Translations under genes and position numbers: made by a program
Assembly (NCBI GenBank): GCA_965267485.1
Contig: OZ254080.1
Location: forward strand, 992,001-1,056,000
Source of the DNA: JANQJA01 sp965267485
Lineage (GTDB): Bacteria; Pseudomonadota; Gammaproteobacteria; Pseudomonadales; Azotimanducaceae
Reading direction: 5' to 3'
DNA: 64,000 bases
The notes under the pieces: model-generated
Told to the model about the DNA's origin: nothing
What the model saw: the letters and a program-made list of their open reading frames with translations, nothing else
Databases searched by the model: none
Part shown: piece after piece, positions 1 to 8,109 of the stretch
Layout of the letters: the number at the start of each line of letters is the position of its first letter
Numbering within the stretch: position 1 is the stretch's first letter

Positions 1-2
1 CG

Positions 3-851
3 GGGCACTTCTCGACCCGAATCATGTACGTAACGTCGTTTGAAGACGACGCGGGTCGACTGTTCCGCCTGAATATCGCGGATGCCGACGGCTATCGGGT
101 CAGCACGGTACTCGAATCGAGGGAGCCGGTACTGTCGGCCACCTGGTCACCGGACGGCAAACGCATCGCGTACGTCTCTTTCCAGGGTGATGGTCGCCCG
201 GCGATCTACATCCGGGAACTCGAGACCGGCCGTGTGGAGAAGGTGACCAACTATCGCGGCAGCCTCAACGGGGCACCGGCGTTCTCTCCTGACGGCAAGA
301 AGCTCGCGCTGGTGCTGTCCAAGGACGGCAGCCCCGACATCTACGTCCTGAACCTGGAAACGCGGCGTCTGCGGCGCATCACGCGGCACTACGGCATCGA
401 TACGGAGCCGTCGTGGACCGCCGATGGCGAACGGATCATCTTTACGAGCAACCGCGGCGGACAGCCCCAGATCTACATGATGACGCTGGCCGATCTCACC
501 ATCGAGCGACTGACGTTCGAGGGTGACTACAATGCACGGGCCTCCATGCTGCCTGACGACAGTGCCATCGTCATGGTTCATCGCCGCGACGGCATCTTTC
601 ACATCGCCATGCTGGAGCTTGAGAGAGGCCGCCTGACGGTGCTTACACAGACTTCGCTCGACGAGTCTCCCAGTATCGCGCCCAATGGAAGTATGCTAAT
701 TTATGCGACCCAAGTGGGTGGGGAAGGCATTCTGGCCGCGGTTTCCATCGACGGCGGCGTGAAATTCAACCTGCCCTCGAGTGAGGGCGACGTGCGGGAG
801 CCAGCCTGGTCACCGACGAAAAGAAGAGAATTTGTGCCCGTCACGCCGTAA
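3..851 (+). CDS. tolB: TolB, Tol-Pal translocation protein (5' end outside window)
   Basis: Periplasmic beta-propeller subunit of the Tol-Pal envelope system, which links the inner-membrane TolQRA motor to Pal at the outer membrane during cell division. The open frame continues from the window edge before the first ATG at 24, and the residues GHFSTRI before that ATG match the TolB segment preceding the propeller, so the gene is cut by the window. Repeated blades with the WSPDGK/FSPDGKK type signature are visible, followed by a terminal EPAWSPT repeat. The missing part is the signal peptide and N-terminal domain. It is followed 95 bases later by pal, the usual order. Confidence 0.95.
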   Translation, partial: GHFSTRIMYVTSFEDDAGRLFRLNIADADGYRVSTVLESREPVLSATWSPDGKRIAYVSFQGDGRPAIYIRELETGRVEKVTNYRGSLNGAPAFSPDGKKLALVLSKDGSPDIYVLNLETRRLRRITRHYGIDTEPSWTADGERIIFTSNRGGQPQIYMMTLADLTIERLTFEGDYNARASMLPDDSAIVMVHRRDGIFHIAMLELERGRLTVLTQTSLDESPSIAPNGSMLIYATQVGGEGILAAVSIDGGVKFNLPSSEGDVREPAWSPTKRREFVPVTP

Positions 852-867
852 ATTTGCGGAATATCGT

Positions 868-883
868 CCGGTTTTGAGACCGG
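868..883 (+). other. Small hairpin between tolB and pal
   Basis: A perfect inverted repeat CCGGT-TTTGAG-ACCGG lies 17 bases after the tolB stop. There is no T-run after it, so it is more likely an RNA-processing or attenuating stem than a full intrinsic terminator. The rest of the 95-base gap carries the pal ribosome-binding site (AGGAG). Confidence 0.3.
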
Positions 884-946
884 CGTCGCATGAATTCGCG
901 AAAGGGTATGTGGTTTAATCGACGCTTGCGCTAATAGGAGCTCATC

Positions 947-1516
947 ATGTCAACAATAAGTTTCCGCGACCTGTTCATCGTCTTGCTGGCGACGGCAGTG
1001 CTGGCGGGGTGTTCCTCGAATCAGCCTGAAGAAGAGACGATGCCGGAGCAAACGGCCAGCGAGTCGTCCATGTCTGATTCCGACGGTATGGACGCCGAGC
1101 CGGAACCCGAAACGCTCGAGCCGCGGGTAACGACAAGGGGTGGCAAGCGCGTCATCGAAATCCCGGATACGTCGGGTGACTACGAAACACTGCCTGGCGT
1201 TTTCTACTTCGACTTCGATCAGGCCATCATCAAGCGTGCCGCCTATCAGGAACTTCAGCGCCACGCCCAGGCGATGGCCGCCGATCGTTCCCTGAGCGTT
1301 CGTCTCGAAGGCCATGCTGACGAGCGCGGTACGCGGGAATACAACCTCGCGCTGGGCGAGCGTCGTGCCAACGCGGTACGCGCCTACCTGATGACCAACG
1401 GCGTGCTCTCGTCGCAGCTCGAGACCATCAGCTACGGTGAAGAAAAGCCGGCAGTCAACGCCAGCAACGAGGCTGCCTGGTCGAAGAATCGTCGAGTCGA
1501 GCTCGTTTACAAGTAA
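947..1516 (+). CDS. pal: Pal, peptidoglycan-associated lipoprotein
   Basis: Outer-membrane lipoprotein that binds peptidoglycan and is mobilised by TolB. The 189-residue product has a lipoprotein signal peptide ending in the lipobox LAGC at about residue 22, an acidic linker rich in Glu and Pro (about residues 28-60), and a C-terminal OmpA-like domain. That domain starts at YFDFDQ and carries the meso-diaminopimelate-binding signature in the region GHADERGTREYN. The ATG follows an AGGAG ribosome-binding site at good distance. It sits between tolB and cpoB, the standard operon order. Confidence 0.97.
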   Translation: MSTISFRDLFIVLLATAVLAGCSSNQPEEETMPEQTASESSMSDSDGMDAEPEPETLEPRVTTRGGKRVIEIPDTSGDYETLPGVFYFDFDQAIIKRAAYQELQRHAQAMAADRSLSVRLEGHADERGTREYNLALGERRANAVRAYLMTNGVLSSQLETISYGEEKPAVNASNEAAWSKNRRVELVYK

Positions 1517-1537
1517 TGCGATACAGCGGGCTAATTC

Positions 1538-2383
1538 ATGATTAGCTCCCAATCGTTCCGAAGTGGTGTGATGGGCCTGGTGCTTCTGGCCGTCACACCA
1601 TTTTTGTTTGCGGCTGAGGAGCCTTCGCGCAGCGCGATCGAGGTCGAGTCTCTCTCTGACCGACCGGCCGGTTCGCGTGAGGCGCAGATCGAGTACCGGG
1701 CGCCCATTGAGGAAGAGCCCGCGCCTGCGCCTGCAGCCAACGCCGGCGAGACCTACTATCAGCTCCAGTTGCTTCAGCAGGACGTGCTGGAACTTCGTGG
1801 CCTCGTCGAAGAGCTGACGTACCAGCTCCGGCGCATGCAGACGACCCAGGAAGACCGCTACCTCGAACTCGATGCCCGGTTTCAGAACCTGCAGTCGCAG
1901 ATCAACAGTGGCGCTGTCGCTACCGAGTCTGCAGAAACGCCGATGCCTGCCGCCGAGGTTCCGGACCCGAGTGAGGTCGTCAGCAGTGAGGGCACGGAAG
2001 ACGAGATTTACGGTACGGCCCTCGAGCTGATCAGGAACCGCCAGTATGACCTGGCGATCGAGCAGCTTGACGCGCTGATTGCCCAGTATCCCGACGGCGC
2101 GCTTACCGCCAATGCCTACTATTGGCTGGGTGAGGTCCATGCCGCCAAACCCGAGCCGGACTACGAGCAGGCCCGGCAGGCGCTGGCCCAGGTCATCACG
2201 TTCTTCCCGGACAGCCGCAAGGTGCCGGACGCCGCGTTCAAGCTCGGCAAGGTCTATCACCTGATGGGCGAATGCGAGCGTGCCGAGGAACTCCTGAATC
2301 AGGTCATTGCGGACAATCCCGGCAGGTCGGTCGCGAAACTGGCAGAGACGTACCTCCGCGACAAGGTCGACTGCGGCGGCTAG
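1538..2383 (+). CDS. cpoB: CpoB/YbgF, Tol-associated periplasmic coordinator
   Basis: Periplasmic protein that couples Tol-Pal action to septal peptidoglycan synthesis by PBP1B. The 281 residues comprise a signal peptide (hydrophobic GLVLLAVTPFLFA, cleaved near AAEE), a Pro/Ala spacer, a short trimerising coiled coil (about residues 70-125, with repeated QLL/LRGL heptads), a linker, and a C-terminal TPR block of about 110 residues beginning at EDEIYGTALELI. Length and layout match the family. It starts 21 bases after pal and is followed by the queE-queC pair, as in Pseudomonas-type genomes. Confidence 0.93.
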   Translation: MISSQSFRSGVMGLVLLAVTPFLFAAEEPSRSAIEVESLSDRPAGSREAQIEYRAPIEEEPAPAPAANAGETYYQLQLLQQDVLELRGLVEELTYQLRRMQTTQEDRYLELDARFQNLQSQINSGAVATESAETPMPAAEVPDPSEVVSSEGTEDEIYGTALELIRNRQYDLAIEQLDALIAQYPDGALTANAYYWLGEVHAAKPEPDYEQARQALAQVITFFPDSRKVPDAAFKLGKVYHLMGECERAEELLNQVIADNPGRSVAKLAETYLRDKVDCGG

Positions 2384-2399
2384 CCCGACCCGGCTTGAA

Positions 2400-3044
2400 G
2401 TGACGACGCTCCGCATCACAGAGATCTTCCGGTCCCTGCAGGGGGAATCGAACACGGTCGGCCTGCCGACCACGTTCGTACGCCTTACAGGGTGTCCGCT
2501 TCGCTGTACCTATTGTGACACCGAGTATGCCTTCCACGGCGGCGATGTGATGCCAGTCACGGACATCGTTGATCGTGTGCGTGAGCTGGGGGCCCCCTGG
2601 GTTACTGTCACGGGCGGTGAACCGCTTGCCCAGCCCGGCGCGAAACCGCTGATGGAGCAACTCGTGGCGGCAGGGTTCAGGGTCTCACTCGAAACCAGTG
2701 GCGCCATGGATACGAGCGGTGTGCCCGACGAGGTCGTCGTGGTGCTTGACCTGAAAACGCCGGCGTCCGGTGAGGTCTCGCGCAACTGCTACACGAACAT
2801 CGACCGCCTCAAACCCATCGATCAGGTGAAGTTCGTGATTTGCGATCGCACCGACTACGACTGGGCGAAGTTCAAGATTGCCGAGTACGACCTCTGTGAC
2901 CGCGTTGCCGACGTCCTGTTGTCACCGTCACACGAGCAACTCGAGCCGGTCACGCTGGCGGACTGGATTCTGGGGGACACGCTCCCTGTGCGCCTGCAGA
3001 TTCAGCTTCACAAGTATCTCTGGGGGGACAAGCCCGGTGTCTGA
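2400..3044 (+). CDS. queE: QueE, 7-carboxy-7-deazaguanine synthase
   Basis: Radical SAM enzyme that contracts 6-carboxy-tetrahydropterin to 7-carboxy-7-deazaguanine, on the path to the tRNA base queuosine. The iron-sulfur ligands are seen as CPLRCTYC (CxxxCxxC), and the N-terminal signature TEIFRSLQGES is typical. The frame stays open upstream inside cpoB, but homology begins right after the GTG at 2400, giving 214 residues, the usual size. The 3' end overlaps queC by 8 bases, so the two are likely translationally coupled. Confidence 0.93.
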   Translation: MTTLRITEIFRSLQGESNTVGLPTTFVRLTGCPLRCTYCDTEYAFHGGDVMPVTDIVDRVRELGAPWVTVTGGEPLAQPGAKPLMEQLVAAGFRVSLETSGAMDTSGVPDEVVVVLDLKTPASGEVSRNCYTNIDRLKPIDQVKFVICDRTDYDWAKFKIAEYDLCDRVADVLLSPSHEQLEPVTLADWILGDTLPVRLQIQLHKYLWGDKPGV

Positions 3045-3714
3045 AGAACGCGCCGTCGTGCTGTTGTCGGGCGGACTCGATTCGGCCACGGTGCTGGCGA
3101 TTGCAATGGTGGCCGGTTACGAATGCCACTGCCTCTCTTTTCGCTACGGTCAGCGACACAGCGCTGAACTCGATGCGGCGGCCAACGTCGCCTCGGCGCT
3201 GGGTGCATCAAGCCATCATGTGGCCAATATCGACATTGGCGCATTCGGCGGCTCTGCACTGACTGATGATGCCATTGCGGTGCCGACCGCAGGTGTCGAC
3301 GACGGCATTCCGGTCACGTACGTACCGGCCCGCAACACCGTATTTCTCGCGTACGCGCTTGGCTTCGCCGAGGTCAGGGACGCGACGCGCATCTTCATTG
3401 GCGTCAACGCGGTGGATTACTCGGGCTACCCCGACTGCCGGCCGGAGTTCATTGCGGCGTTCGAGGCAATGGCGAACCTCGCGACCCGTGCGGGTGTGGA
3501 AGGCCGGGGCGTTCGCATCGAGACGCCGCTCATCGATCTGCCCAAGGGCGAGATCATCCGCCGTGGCATTGACCTTGGCGTGGACTATGGCATGACCACG
3601 TCGTGCTACCAGCTCGATGCCGAAGGGCGTGGCTGCGGCGTCTGCGACAGCTGTCGGATCCGCCGTGCCGGCTTTGAAGAGGCCGGCGTCACCGATCCCA
3701 CCCGCTACTTCTGA
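3037..3714 (+). CDS. queC: QueC, 7-cyano-7-deazaguanine synthase
   Basis: ATP-dependent enzyme converting 7-carboxy-7-deazaguanine to preQ0. The 225-residue product begins at GTG 3037 inside the end of queE. The PP-loop SGGLDS lies at residues 9-14, and the C-terminal zinc site is formed by the cysteines of SCYQ...GCGVCDSC. The frame is open far upstream, but that part is a queE shadow. It ends flush with the convergent peptidase gene (stops at 3714 and 3715). With queE it supplies preQ0 for queuosine. The other pathway genes (queD, queF, tgt) are not in the window. Confidence 0.95.
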   Translation: MSEERAVVLLSGGLDSATVLAIAMVAGYECHCLSFRYGQRHSAELDAAANVASALGASSHHVANIDIGAFGGSALTDDAIAVPTAGVDDGIPVTYVPARNTVFLAYALGFAEVRDATRIFIGVNAVDYSGYPDCRPEFIAAFEAMANLATRAGVEGRGVRIETPLIDLPKGEIIRRGIDLGVDYGMTTSCYQLDAEGRGCGVCDSCRIRRAGFEEAGVTDPTRYF

Positions 3715-5739
3715 TCAGGCGAGGCCACGGCCCTTGAGCAAGGGCTCGACATCGGGCTCGCGCCCGCGGAAGCGCACGTAGAGCTCCATGGGATCCGCGG
3801 TGCCGCCCGTCTCCAGTACATGCTCGCGAAACGAACGGGCCGTCTCGGCATCAAAGAGGCCGTTTTCCCTGAATGCCTCGAAGGCATCGGAGTCCAGCAC
3901 CTCTGCCCACAGGTACGAGTAGTAGCCGGCAGAATAGCCCCCGGAAAAGATGTGCTGAAAGTACGTCGACCGATAGCGCGGCGCGATCTCTTCGATGAGG
4001 TCGATACGATCCATGGCGGCCTGCTCGAAGCCGTCGACATCATCGGCTGCCTCCGCGCCGGCCTCGTGCCAGTACATGTCGAGATAGGAGGCCGCGAGGT
4101 ATTCGGTCGTGGCGAACCCCTGGTTGAAAGATTCCGTGGCCTTGAGCCGGTCGATGAGGTCATCGGGAATCGGCTCACCGGTCTCGTGATGGTGCGCATA
4201 GGATTTCATGACGGCCGGTTCGAAGGCCCAGTGTTCCATGATCTGCGAGGGCAGTTCGACGAAGTCCCGTTTGACGGCGGTGCCGCTCATGGATTCGTAG
4301 TTCACCTTGCTGAGCAGGCCGTGGAGCGCGTGCCCGAACTCGTGAAAGACGGTTCGCACCTCGTCGGGCGACAGCAGCGTCGGGCTGCCTTTGCTGAAGT
4401 TGCAGTTGTTGAGAATGATCGGCGTGACCTTCTCGCCGTGGGTCACGGTGCTGTGCAGCCGCAGCGCGTTCATCCAGGCGCCGTCGCGCTTCGATCCGCG
4501 TGAAAAATAGTCGGCCATGAAAAGCCCGATCAGCGAACCGTCGGCGTCGCGCACCTCGAAGGACTGGACGTCGTCGTGCCAGCCCGGAACGCCGTCGATG
4601 GCATGGAACGTGATGCCGTACAGCCGGCCGGCGACGTCGAAGGCGCCGTCCCGAACCCGGTCGAGCGGAAAGTAGGGCTTGAGCGTTTCGTTGGACAGGG
4701 AAAACTCGTCGGCACGCCGCTGCTCGGTGTAGAACCACCAGTCCCAGGGCGCCAGCTTGAAGTTGCCGCCCTCCGCCTGGATTCGCGCCTGGAGCCGGTC
4801 GGCTTCATCGCGTACTTTCCGGCTTGCAGGCTCGCGAACGCGGTCGAGCAGGTCGATCACATTCCCGGGTCTGGCCGCCATTCGGTCGTCGAGCACGAAA
4901 TCCGCGTGTGAGTCGAAGCCCATCAGCTTCGCCCGCTCGGCGCGAAGCGAAACAATCTCCCTGACCCGTGCCTTGTTGTCGAACGCGTTGTCGCGGTTGC
5001 CCTGGGTTGTATAGGCGCGCCACAGCTTCTCGCGCAGGTCGCGGCGCGTCGAATACTGCATGAACGGGGTGAATGACGATCGCGAGGTCGTAAAGGCGTA
5101 CTTCCCTTGTTCTCCCCGTGCCGCCGCCGTGGCGGCAGCGCCGGCGCGTACCGAATCCGGCAGTCCGGCGAGTTCGTCTTCGGATTCGAGCACGAGCGCA
5201 TAGTCGGACGACTCCCGGACGAGGCTCTGGCCGAAGCCGGTGGACAGCGCTGCGAGTTGCTCATCGATCTCGGCAACGCGGGCTTTCGCATCCGCATCCA
5301 GCGCGGCACCGGCGCGGACGAAGTTGCGGTACTGGTTCTCCAGCAGCATCTGCTGCTCGGCAGTCAGCGCCGATGTTTCCGATGCCCTCACACGCTCCAG
5401 CCGCTCGAAGATGTCGGCGCGGGTATAAACGCCGGCATTGAACGCGGCGAGGCGCGGCATGATCGTCGACTGGGCTTCGCGGATGCCATCGTTGGTGTTG
5501 GCGCTGCCTATCGACGAGAGCACGGGGAGGATGCGGGCCAGATCGCGGCCGGCAGCTTCGAAGGCTTCGACCGTGTTCTCGAAGGTCGGTGGCTCGGCAT
5601 TGTTGCCAATGGCATCGAGTTCTTCGGTATAGCGGGCCAGCGCCGTCTCGAACGCAGGCAGGAAGTGCTCCGGCGCAATGCGGTCGAAGGGCGGGACGCC
5701 GTGAGGTGTATTCCAGGTTTCGAGCAGTGGATTGGACAT
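3715..5739 (-). CDS. dcp: M3 family peptidyl-dipeptidase (Dcp-like)
   Basis: Zinc metallopeptidase of family M3 that removes C-terminal dipeptides or degrades short peptides. The HExxH site is seen as HEFGHALHG, followed about 25 residues later by the Glu ligand region. The segment ADYFSRGSKRDGAWM resembles Dcp (DFFARDSKSGGAWM) more than oligopeptidase A. I chose the ATG at 5739 (MSNPLLETW), which matches the family N-terminus and gives 674 residues. An ATG 42 bases further upstream is in frame but less likely. No signal peptide is apparent, suggesting a cytoplasmic enzyme. Confidence 0.9.
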   Translation of the reverse strand: MSNPLLETWNTPHGVPPFDRIAPEHFLPAFETALARYTEELDAIGNNAEPPTFENTVEAFEAAGRDLARILPVLSSIGSANTNDGIREAQSTIMPRLAAFNAGVYTRADIFERLERVRASETSALTAEQQMLLENQYRNFVRAGAALDADAKARVAEIDEQLAALSTGFGQSLVRESSDYALVLESEDELAGLPDSVRAGAAATAAARGEQGKYAFTTSRSSFTPFMQYSTRRDLREKLWRAYTTQGNRDNAFDNKARVREIVSLRAERAKLMGFDSHADFVLDDRMAARPGNVIDLLDRVREPASRKVRDEADRLQARIQAEGGNFKLAPWDWWFYTEQRRADEFSLSNETLKPYFPLDRVRDGAFDVAGRLYGITFHAIDGVPGWHDDVQSFEVRDADGSLIGLFMADYFSRGSKRDGAWMNALRLHSTVTHGEKVTPIILNNCNFSKGSPTLLSPDEVRTVFHEFGHALHGLLSKVNYESMSGTAVKRDFVELPSQIMEHWAFEPAVMKSYAHHHETGEPIPDDLIDRLKATESFNQGFATTEYLAASYLDMYWHEAGAEAADDVDGFEQAAMDRIDLIEEIAPRYRSTYFQHIFSGGYSAGYYSYLWAEVLDSDAFEAFRENGLFDAETARSFREHVLETGGTADPMELYVRFRGREPDVEPLLKGRGLA

Positions 5740-5846
5740 CGTGGCAGTTGCTCCGGGAACGTGGGTGCGGGAGTCTATCATTCGGCGCGCGCCATGCGGG
5801 TTAATCGGCTATCGTTCAGCTTTTGCTGCCAGATCAGGAGTTGACC

Positions 5847-6251
5847 GTGCCCCTCAACATCACCAAGGACTCAATCGATATCGGTCTTGTCACCGGGAAC
5901 ATCGATGCCATGAACGCTTTCTACCAGGATACGCTCGGACTCGAGGTCGAGGCGGTGCTGGAACTCGGAGGCGGCACCCGGATGACGCGACTGGTCTGCG
6001 GGACGACGATCATCAAGCTGGTGACTTTGGCAACGACGCCGCCAGCCAGCAACCCGCCGGGCGGTCTCGCCGGTGGCACGGGTATCCGGTACTTCACGAT
6101 TACCGTCGACAATCTGGATGCGGCGCTGGATGAGTGCCGTGCGGCCGGTTACAACGTCCCGGTGGGGCCGCGCGAGTCGCGGCCGGGCATCATGATTGCC
6201 ATGGTCGAGGACCCGGACGGCAATTGGGTCGAACTGCTGCAGCCGTCCTAG
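5847..6251 (+). CDS. VOC/glyoxalase-fold protein
   Basis: Single-chain protein of 134 residues with the two beta-alpha-beta-beta-beta modules of the vicinal oxygen chelate fold. The first module is recognised by NIDAMNAFYQDTLGLEVE and the second by ITVDNLDAALDECRAAGYNV, ending in EDPDGNWVELLQ, where the Glu is the usual metal ligand. The expected first-strand His ligand is replaced in IDIGLVTGN, so glyoxalase I activity is doubtful. The GTG at 5847 follows an AGGAG 6 bases upstream and is preferred over the ATG at 5823. Substrate unknown. Confidence 0.75.
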   Translation: MPLNITKDSIDIGLVTGNIDAMNAFYQDTLGLEVEAVLELGGGTRMTRLVCGTTIIKLVTLATTPPASNPPGGLAGGTGIRYFTITVDNLDAALDECRAAGYNVPVGPRESRPGIMIAMVEDPDGNWVELLQPS

Positions 6252-6263
6252 TGCAGAGGTTCC

Positions 6264-6971
6264 CTAGGACTCCTTGCGGCGGATGGTGATCTTGCCGCCG
6301 CCCAGCAGGTTTCGCCATTCGCCTTCGGCGGTGCCGTCCTCATTGAAGACGAGCCGACCCTTGCCCTTATCGGCGCTCGTGACGAATGCGCCGTTCAGCA
6401 TCATGTTGCCGCTGCTGACATTCTCGAGGGTCATGACGCCGTTGTTGTAGTCGTAGTGGATCACGAAGGTGTCGTTGCCGGCGAAGTACGCCTTCTCGAT
6501 GTCGTGGCTGCCCCAGATGCCGATATCCCACTGATAGGTTTCCGGTGCGTCGCTGAGTGCATTGAGCGCCATGATGAGTGGCGACGGCGGCTGCTCGTCG
6601 GCCGATTCGCTCAGCGCAACTTCACCGGTGAGCACGACGAGGTAGGCGCCGTCTTCCTGATAGCCGATATCGAGCACTTCGTAGCCGGGCAGAAGCACGG
6701 CCTCCGCCTGGGATTCGATGTAGTCCGACTCGACCTGGAAGTTTTCGATGGTGGTCGTCGACTTGATGCTGACACCGGCGCGCTCGATCGCCTCGCGCTT
6801 CGCAAACAGCACGGCTTCCTGATAGTCGGTTTGCTGGCTCGACTTGACGCCGTCGTCGAAGCCCTTGATCTGGACGGGAATGGTCTCGGCCTGTGCGGAG
6901 ACACTGACCGCAAGCAGACCCGCAAGGGCCAGGGAAATGGTGGGTCGTGGTGGGCTCGAACCACCGACCAA
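6264..6971 (-). CDS. Exported protein with FlgT/LPP20-like N-terminal domain, start uncertain
   Basis: The mature part has a domain like the FlgT N-terminal or LPP20 fold: AVLFAKREAIERAGVSIKSTTTIENF then EVLDIGYQEDGAYLVVLTGEVAL. It is followed by a unique C-terminal beta-rich segment of about 100 residues ending in a Lys/Arg tail. A hydrophobic signal sequence (SLALAGLLAVSVSAQA) is present, but no normal start codon precedes it: the reading frame runs straight out of the adjacent tRNA-Lys gene. In-frame options are TTG at 6971 (inside the tRNA, used here), ATT at 6938 (on the last base of the tRNA) or an ATG at 7052 upstream of the tRNA. It may be a functional protein with an odd start or a 5'-truncated gene. 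Confidence 0.5.
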   Translation of the reverse strand: MVGGSSPPRPTISLALAGLLAVSVSAQAETIPVQIKGFDDGVKSSQQTDYQEAVLFAKREAIERAGVSIKSTTTIENFQVESDYIESQAEAVLLPGYEVLDIGYQEDGAYLVVLTGEVALSESADEQPPSPLIMALNALSDAPETYQWDIGIWGSHDIEKAYFAGNDTFVIHYDYNNGVMTLENVSSGNMMLNGAFVTSADKGKGRLVFNEDGTAEGEWRNLLGGGKITIRRKES

Positions 6972-7013
6972 TTGGTTAAAAGCCAACTGCTCTACCAACT
7001 GAGCTAACGACCC
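6938..7013 (-). tRNA. tRNA-Lys (anticodon TTT)
   Basis: A 76-base tRNA gene including an encoded CCA end. Read on the minus strand it starts GGGTCGTTAGCTC and has the TTT anticodon in the loop GGCTTTTAACC, a T-arm GGTTCGAGCC and the acceptor strand ACGACCCA. It is almost identical to the E. coli lysine tRNA. A tRNA-Lys near queC and nadA is also found in Pseudomonas-type genomes. Confidence 0.97.
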
Positions 7014-7066
7014 GGAAACGCGAAGGGCGGTATGATAACGATCCTGAATCAAAAGACAAGCAAACC

Positions 7067-7993
7067 TTAATCGATGGGTATCCGTGCCAGAATGTCTCCC
7101 GTGACGTCCTGTCCCGTCAACTCCTCGATGGTCGTAATTCCGCCCGGGTTGATGACATTGAACTCGATAACCCAGGGGTACGCGAGGTCCACGCCGGCGT
7201 AAACCGCGCCGTGACTGGCCAGAAACCCGCCGATACGGCGGCAGTATTCGGCTTCTTCCGCCGTGAGTTCACAGGCGCTCGTACGGCTGCCCTGATGCAC
7301 GTTCGTGCGATGGTCGCGAACCGCTTCCCTGAGGTAGGCGCCAACGGGTTCGCCGCCGGCGATCAGCACCCGCTTCTCGCCGCTGCGAACTTCCTCGACA
7401 TAACGCTGCAGCAACACATAGCGCTCTTCGTCGGGACCGCACATGGACTCGAGAATCACGTGAACGTTGTCGGCGTCGGCTGCCAGTACATAGACATCCC
7501 GACCGAAGCTCGAGGCCGGCGGCTTCACCACGAAGCGGCCCCCTTCTTCCCGCATGATGTCGTAGAGCTCGTCAGGGCAGGTCGATGCCCACGTTTCGGG
7601 ATGCCGGAACAGCGCCGTCTGGCGGGCGATCAGATACTTGCTCTTGAGATGCATGATGGCGTCGATCGAGTTGATGACGCGAACCTGCTGGCTCAGGTTG
7701 AACAGGAGCTGGATCTTGTCGAGAAAGCTCTCGCGCAGACCGAGGGACAGGACCCACACCACATCGAACTCCTCGAGCGAGCGCGGTGAAAAGGCTGGCA
7801 TCGGATCATCCGGACGCAGCGCCGCCGCCACAGTATGGCCTCGTGCGACGATCGTCGAGCGAGCCATGCCCATGGTGTCGATCGGGCAGATCGCGGTCTC
7901 GTGGCCGGCCTTTGCCAGCGCATTGGCAAAGCGCAGGTAATTGCCGTCAACCAGTACGTCGTTGTCGGAGATGAGCAGCGCGACTCTTGCCAT
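7067..7993 (-). CDS. gshB: GshB-like ATP-grasp ligase (probable glutathione synthetase)
   Basis: Predicted to join glycine to gamma-glutamylcysteine, or a related ATP-grasp ligation. The 308 residues from ATG 7993 (MARVALLISDND) align in outline with E. coli GshB. An N-terminal Rossmann-like domain is followed by an ATP-grasp domain with KPPASSFGRDVYVL, the substrate loop SGEKRVLIAGGEPVG, and the metal/ATP site VIEFNVINPGGI near the C-terminus. The frame is open upstream of 7993, but the added residues do not fit the family. It is divergent from nadA with 116 bases between. Specificity for glutathione is inferred. Confidence 0.68.
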   Translation of the reverse strand: MARVALLISDNDVLVDGNYLRFANALAKAGHETAICPIDTMGMARSTIVARGHTVAAALRPDDPMPAFSPRSLEEFDVVWVLSLGLRESFLDKIQLLFNLSQQVRVINSIDAIMHLKSKYLIARQTALFRHPETWASTCPDELYDIMREEGGRFVVKPPASSFGRDVYVLAADADNVHVILESMCGPDEERYVLLQRYVEEVRSGEKRVLIAGGEPVGAYLREAVRDHRTNVHQGSRTSACELTAEEAEYCRRIGGFLASHGAVYAGVDLAYPWVIEFNVINPGGITTIEELTGQDVTGDILARIPID

Positions 7994-8109
7994 GGGTACC
8001 CGTTTTCCTGCAGGACGCGGGAGTTTAACGGCAAACGGCTTGAAATTTCTCCCCACGCCCCGATTTCTCCAATTCCCCTATAATGGACGCCCCCGGGAGG
8101 GACGGAACC

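Noticed and set aside
950..2473. Long antisense ORF (507 codons) opposite pal and cpoB
   Set aside because: Shadow of two certain genes; no domain, no start context.
8079..8084. TATAAT before nadA as a strong promoter
   Set aside because: No matching -35 at 15-19 bases; kept only as a possible -10.
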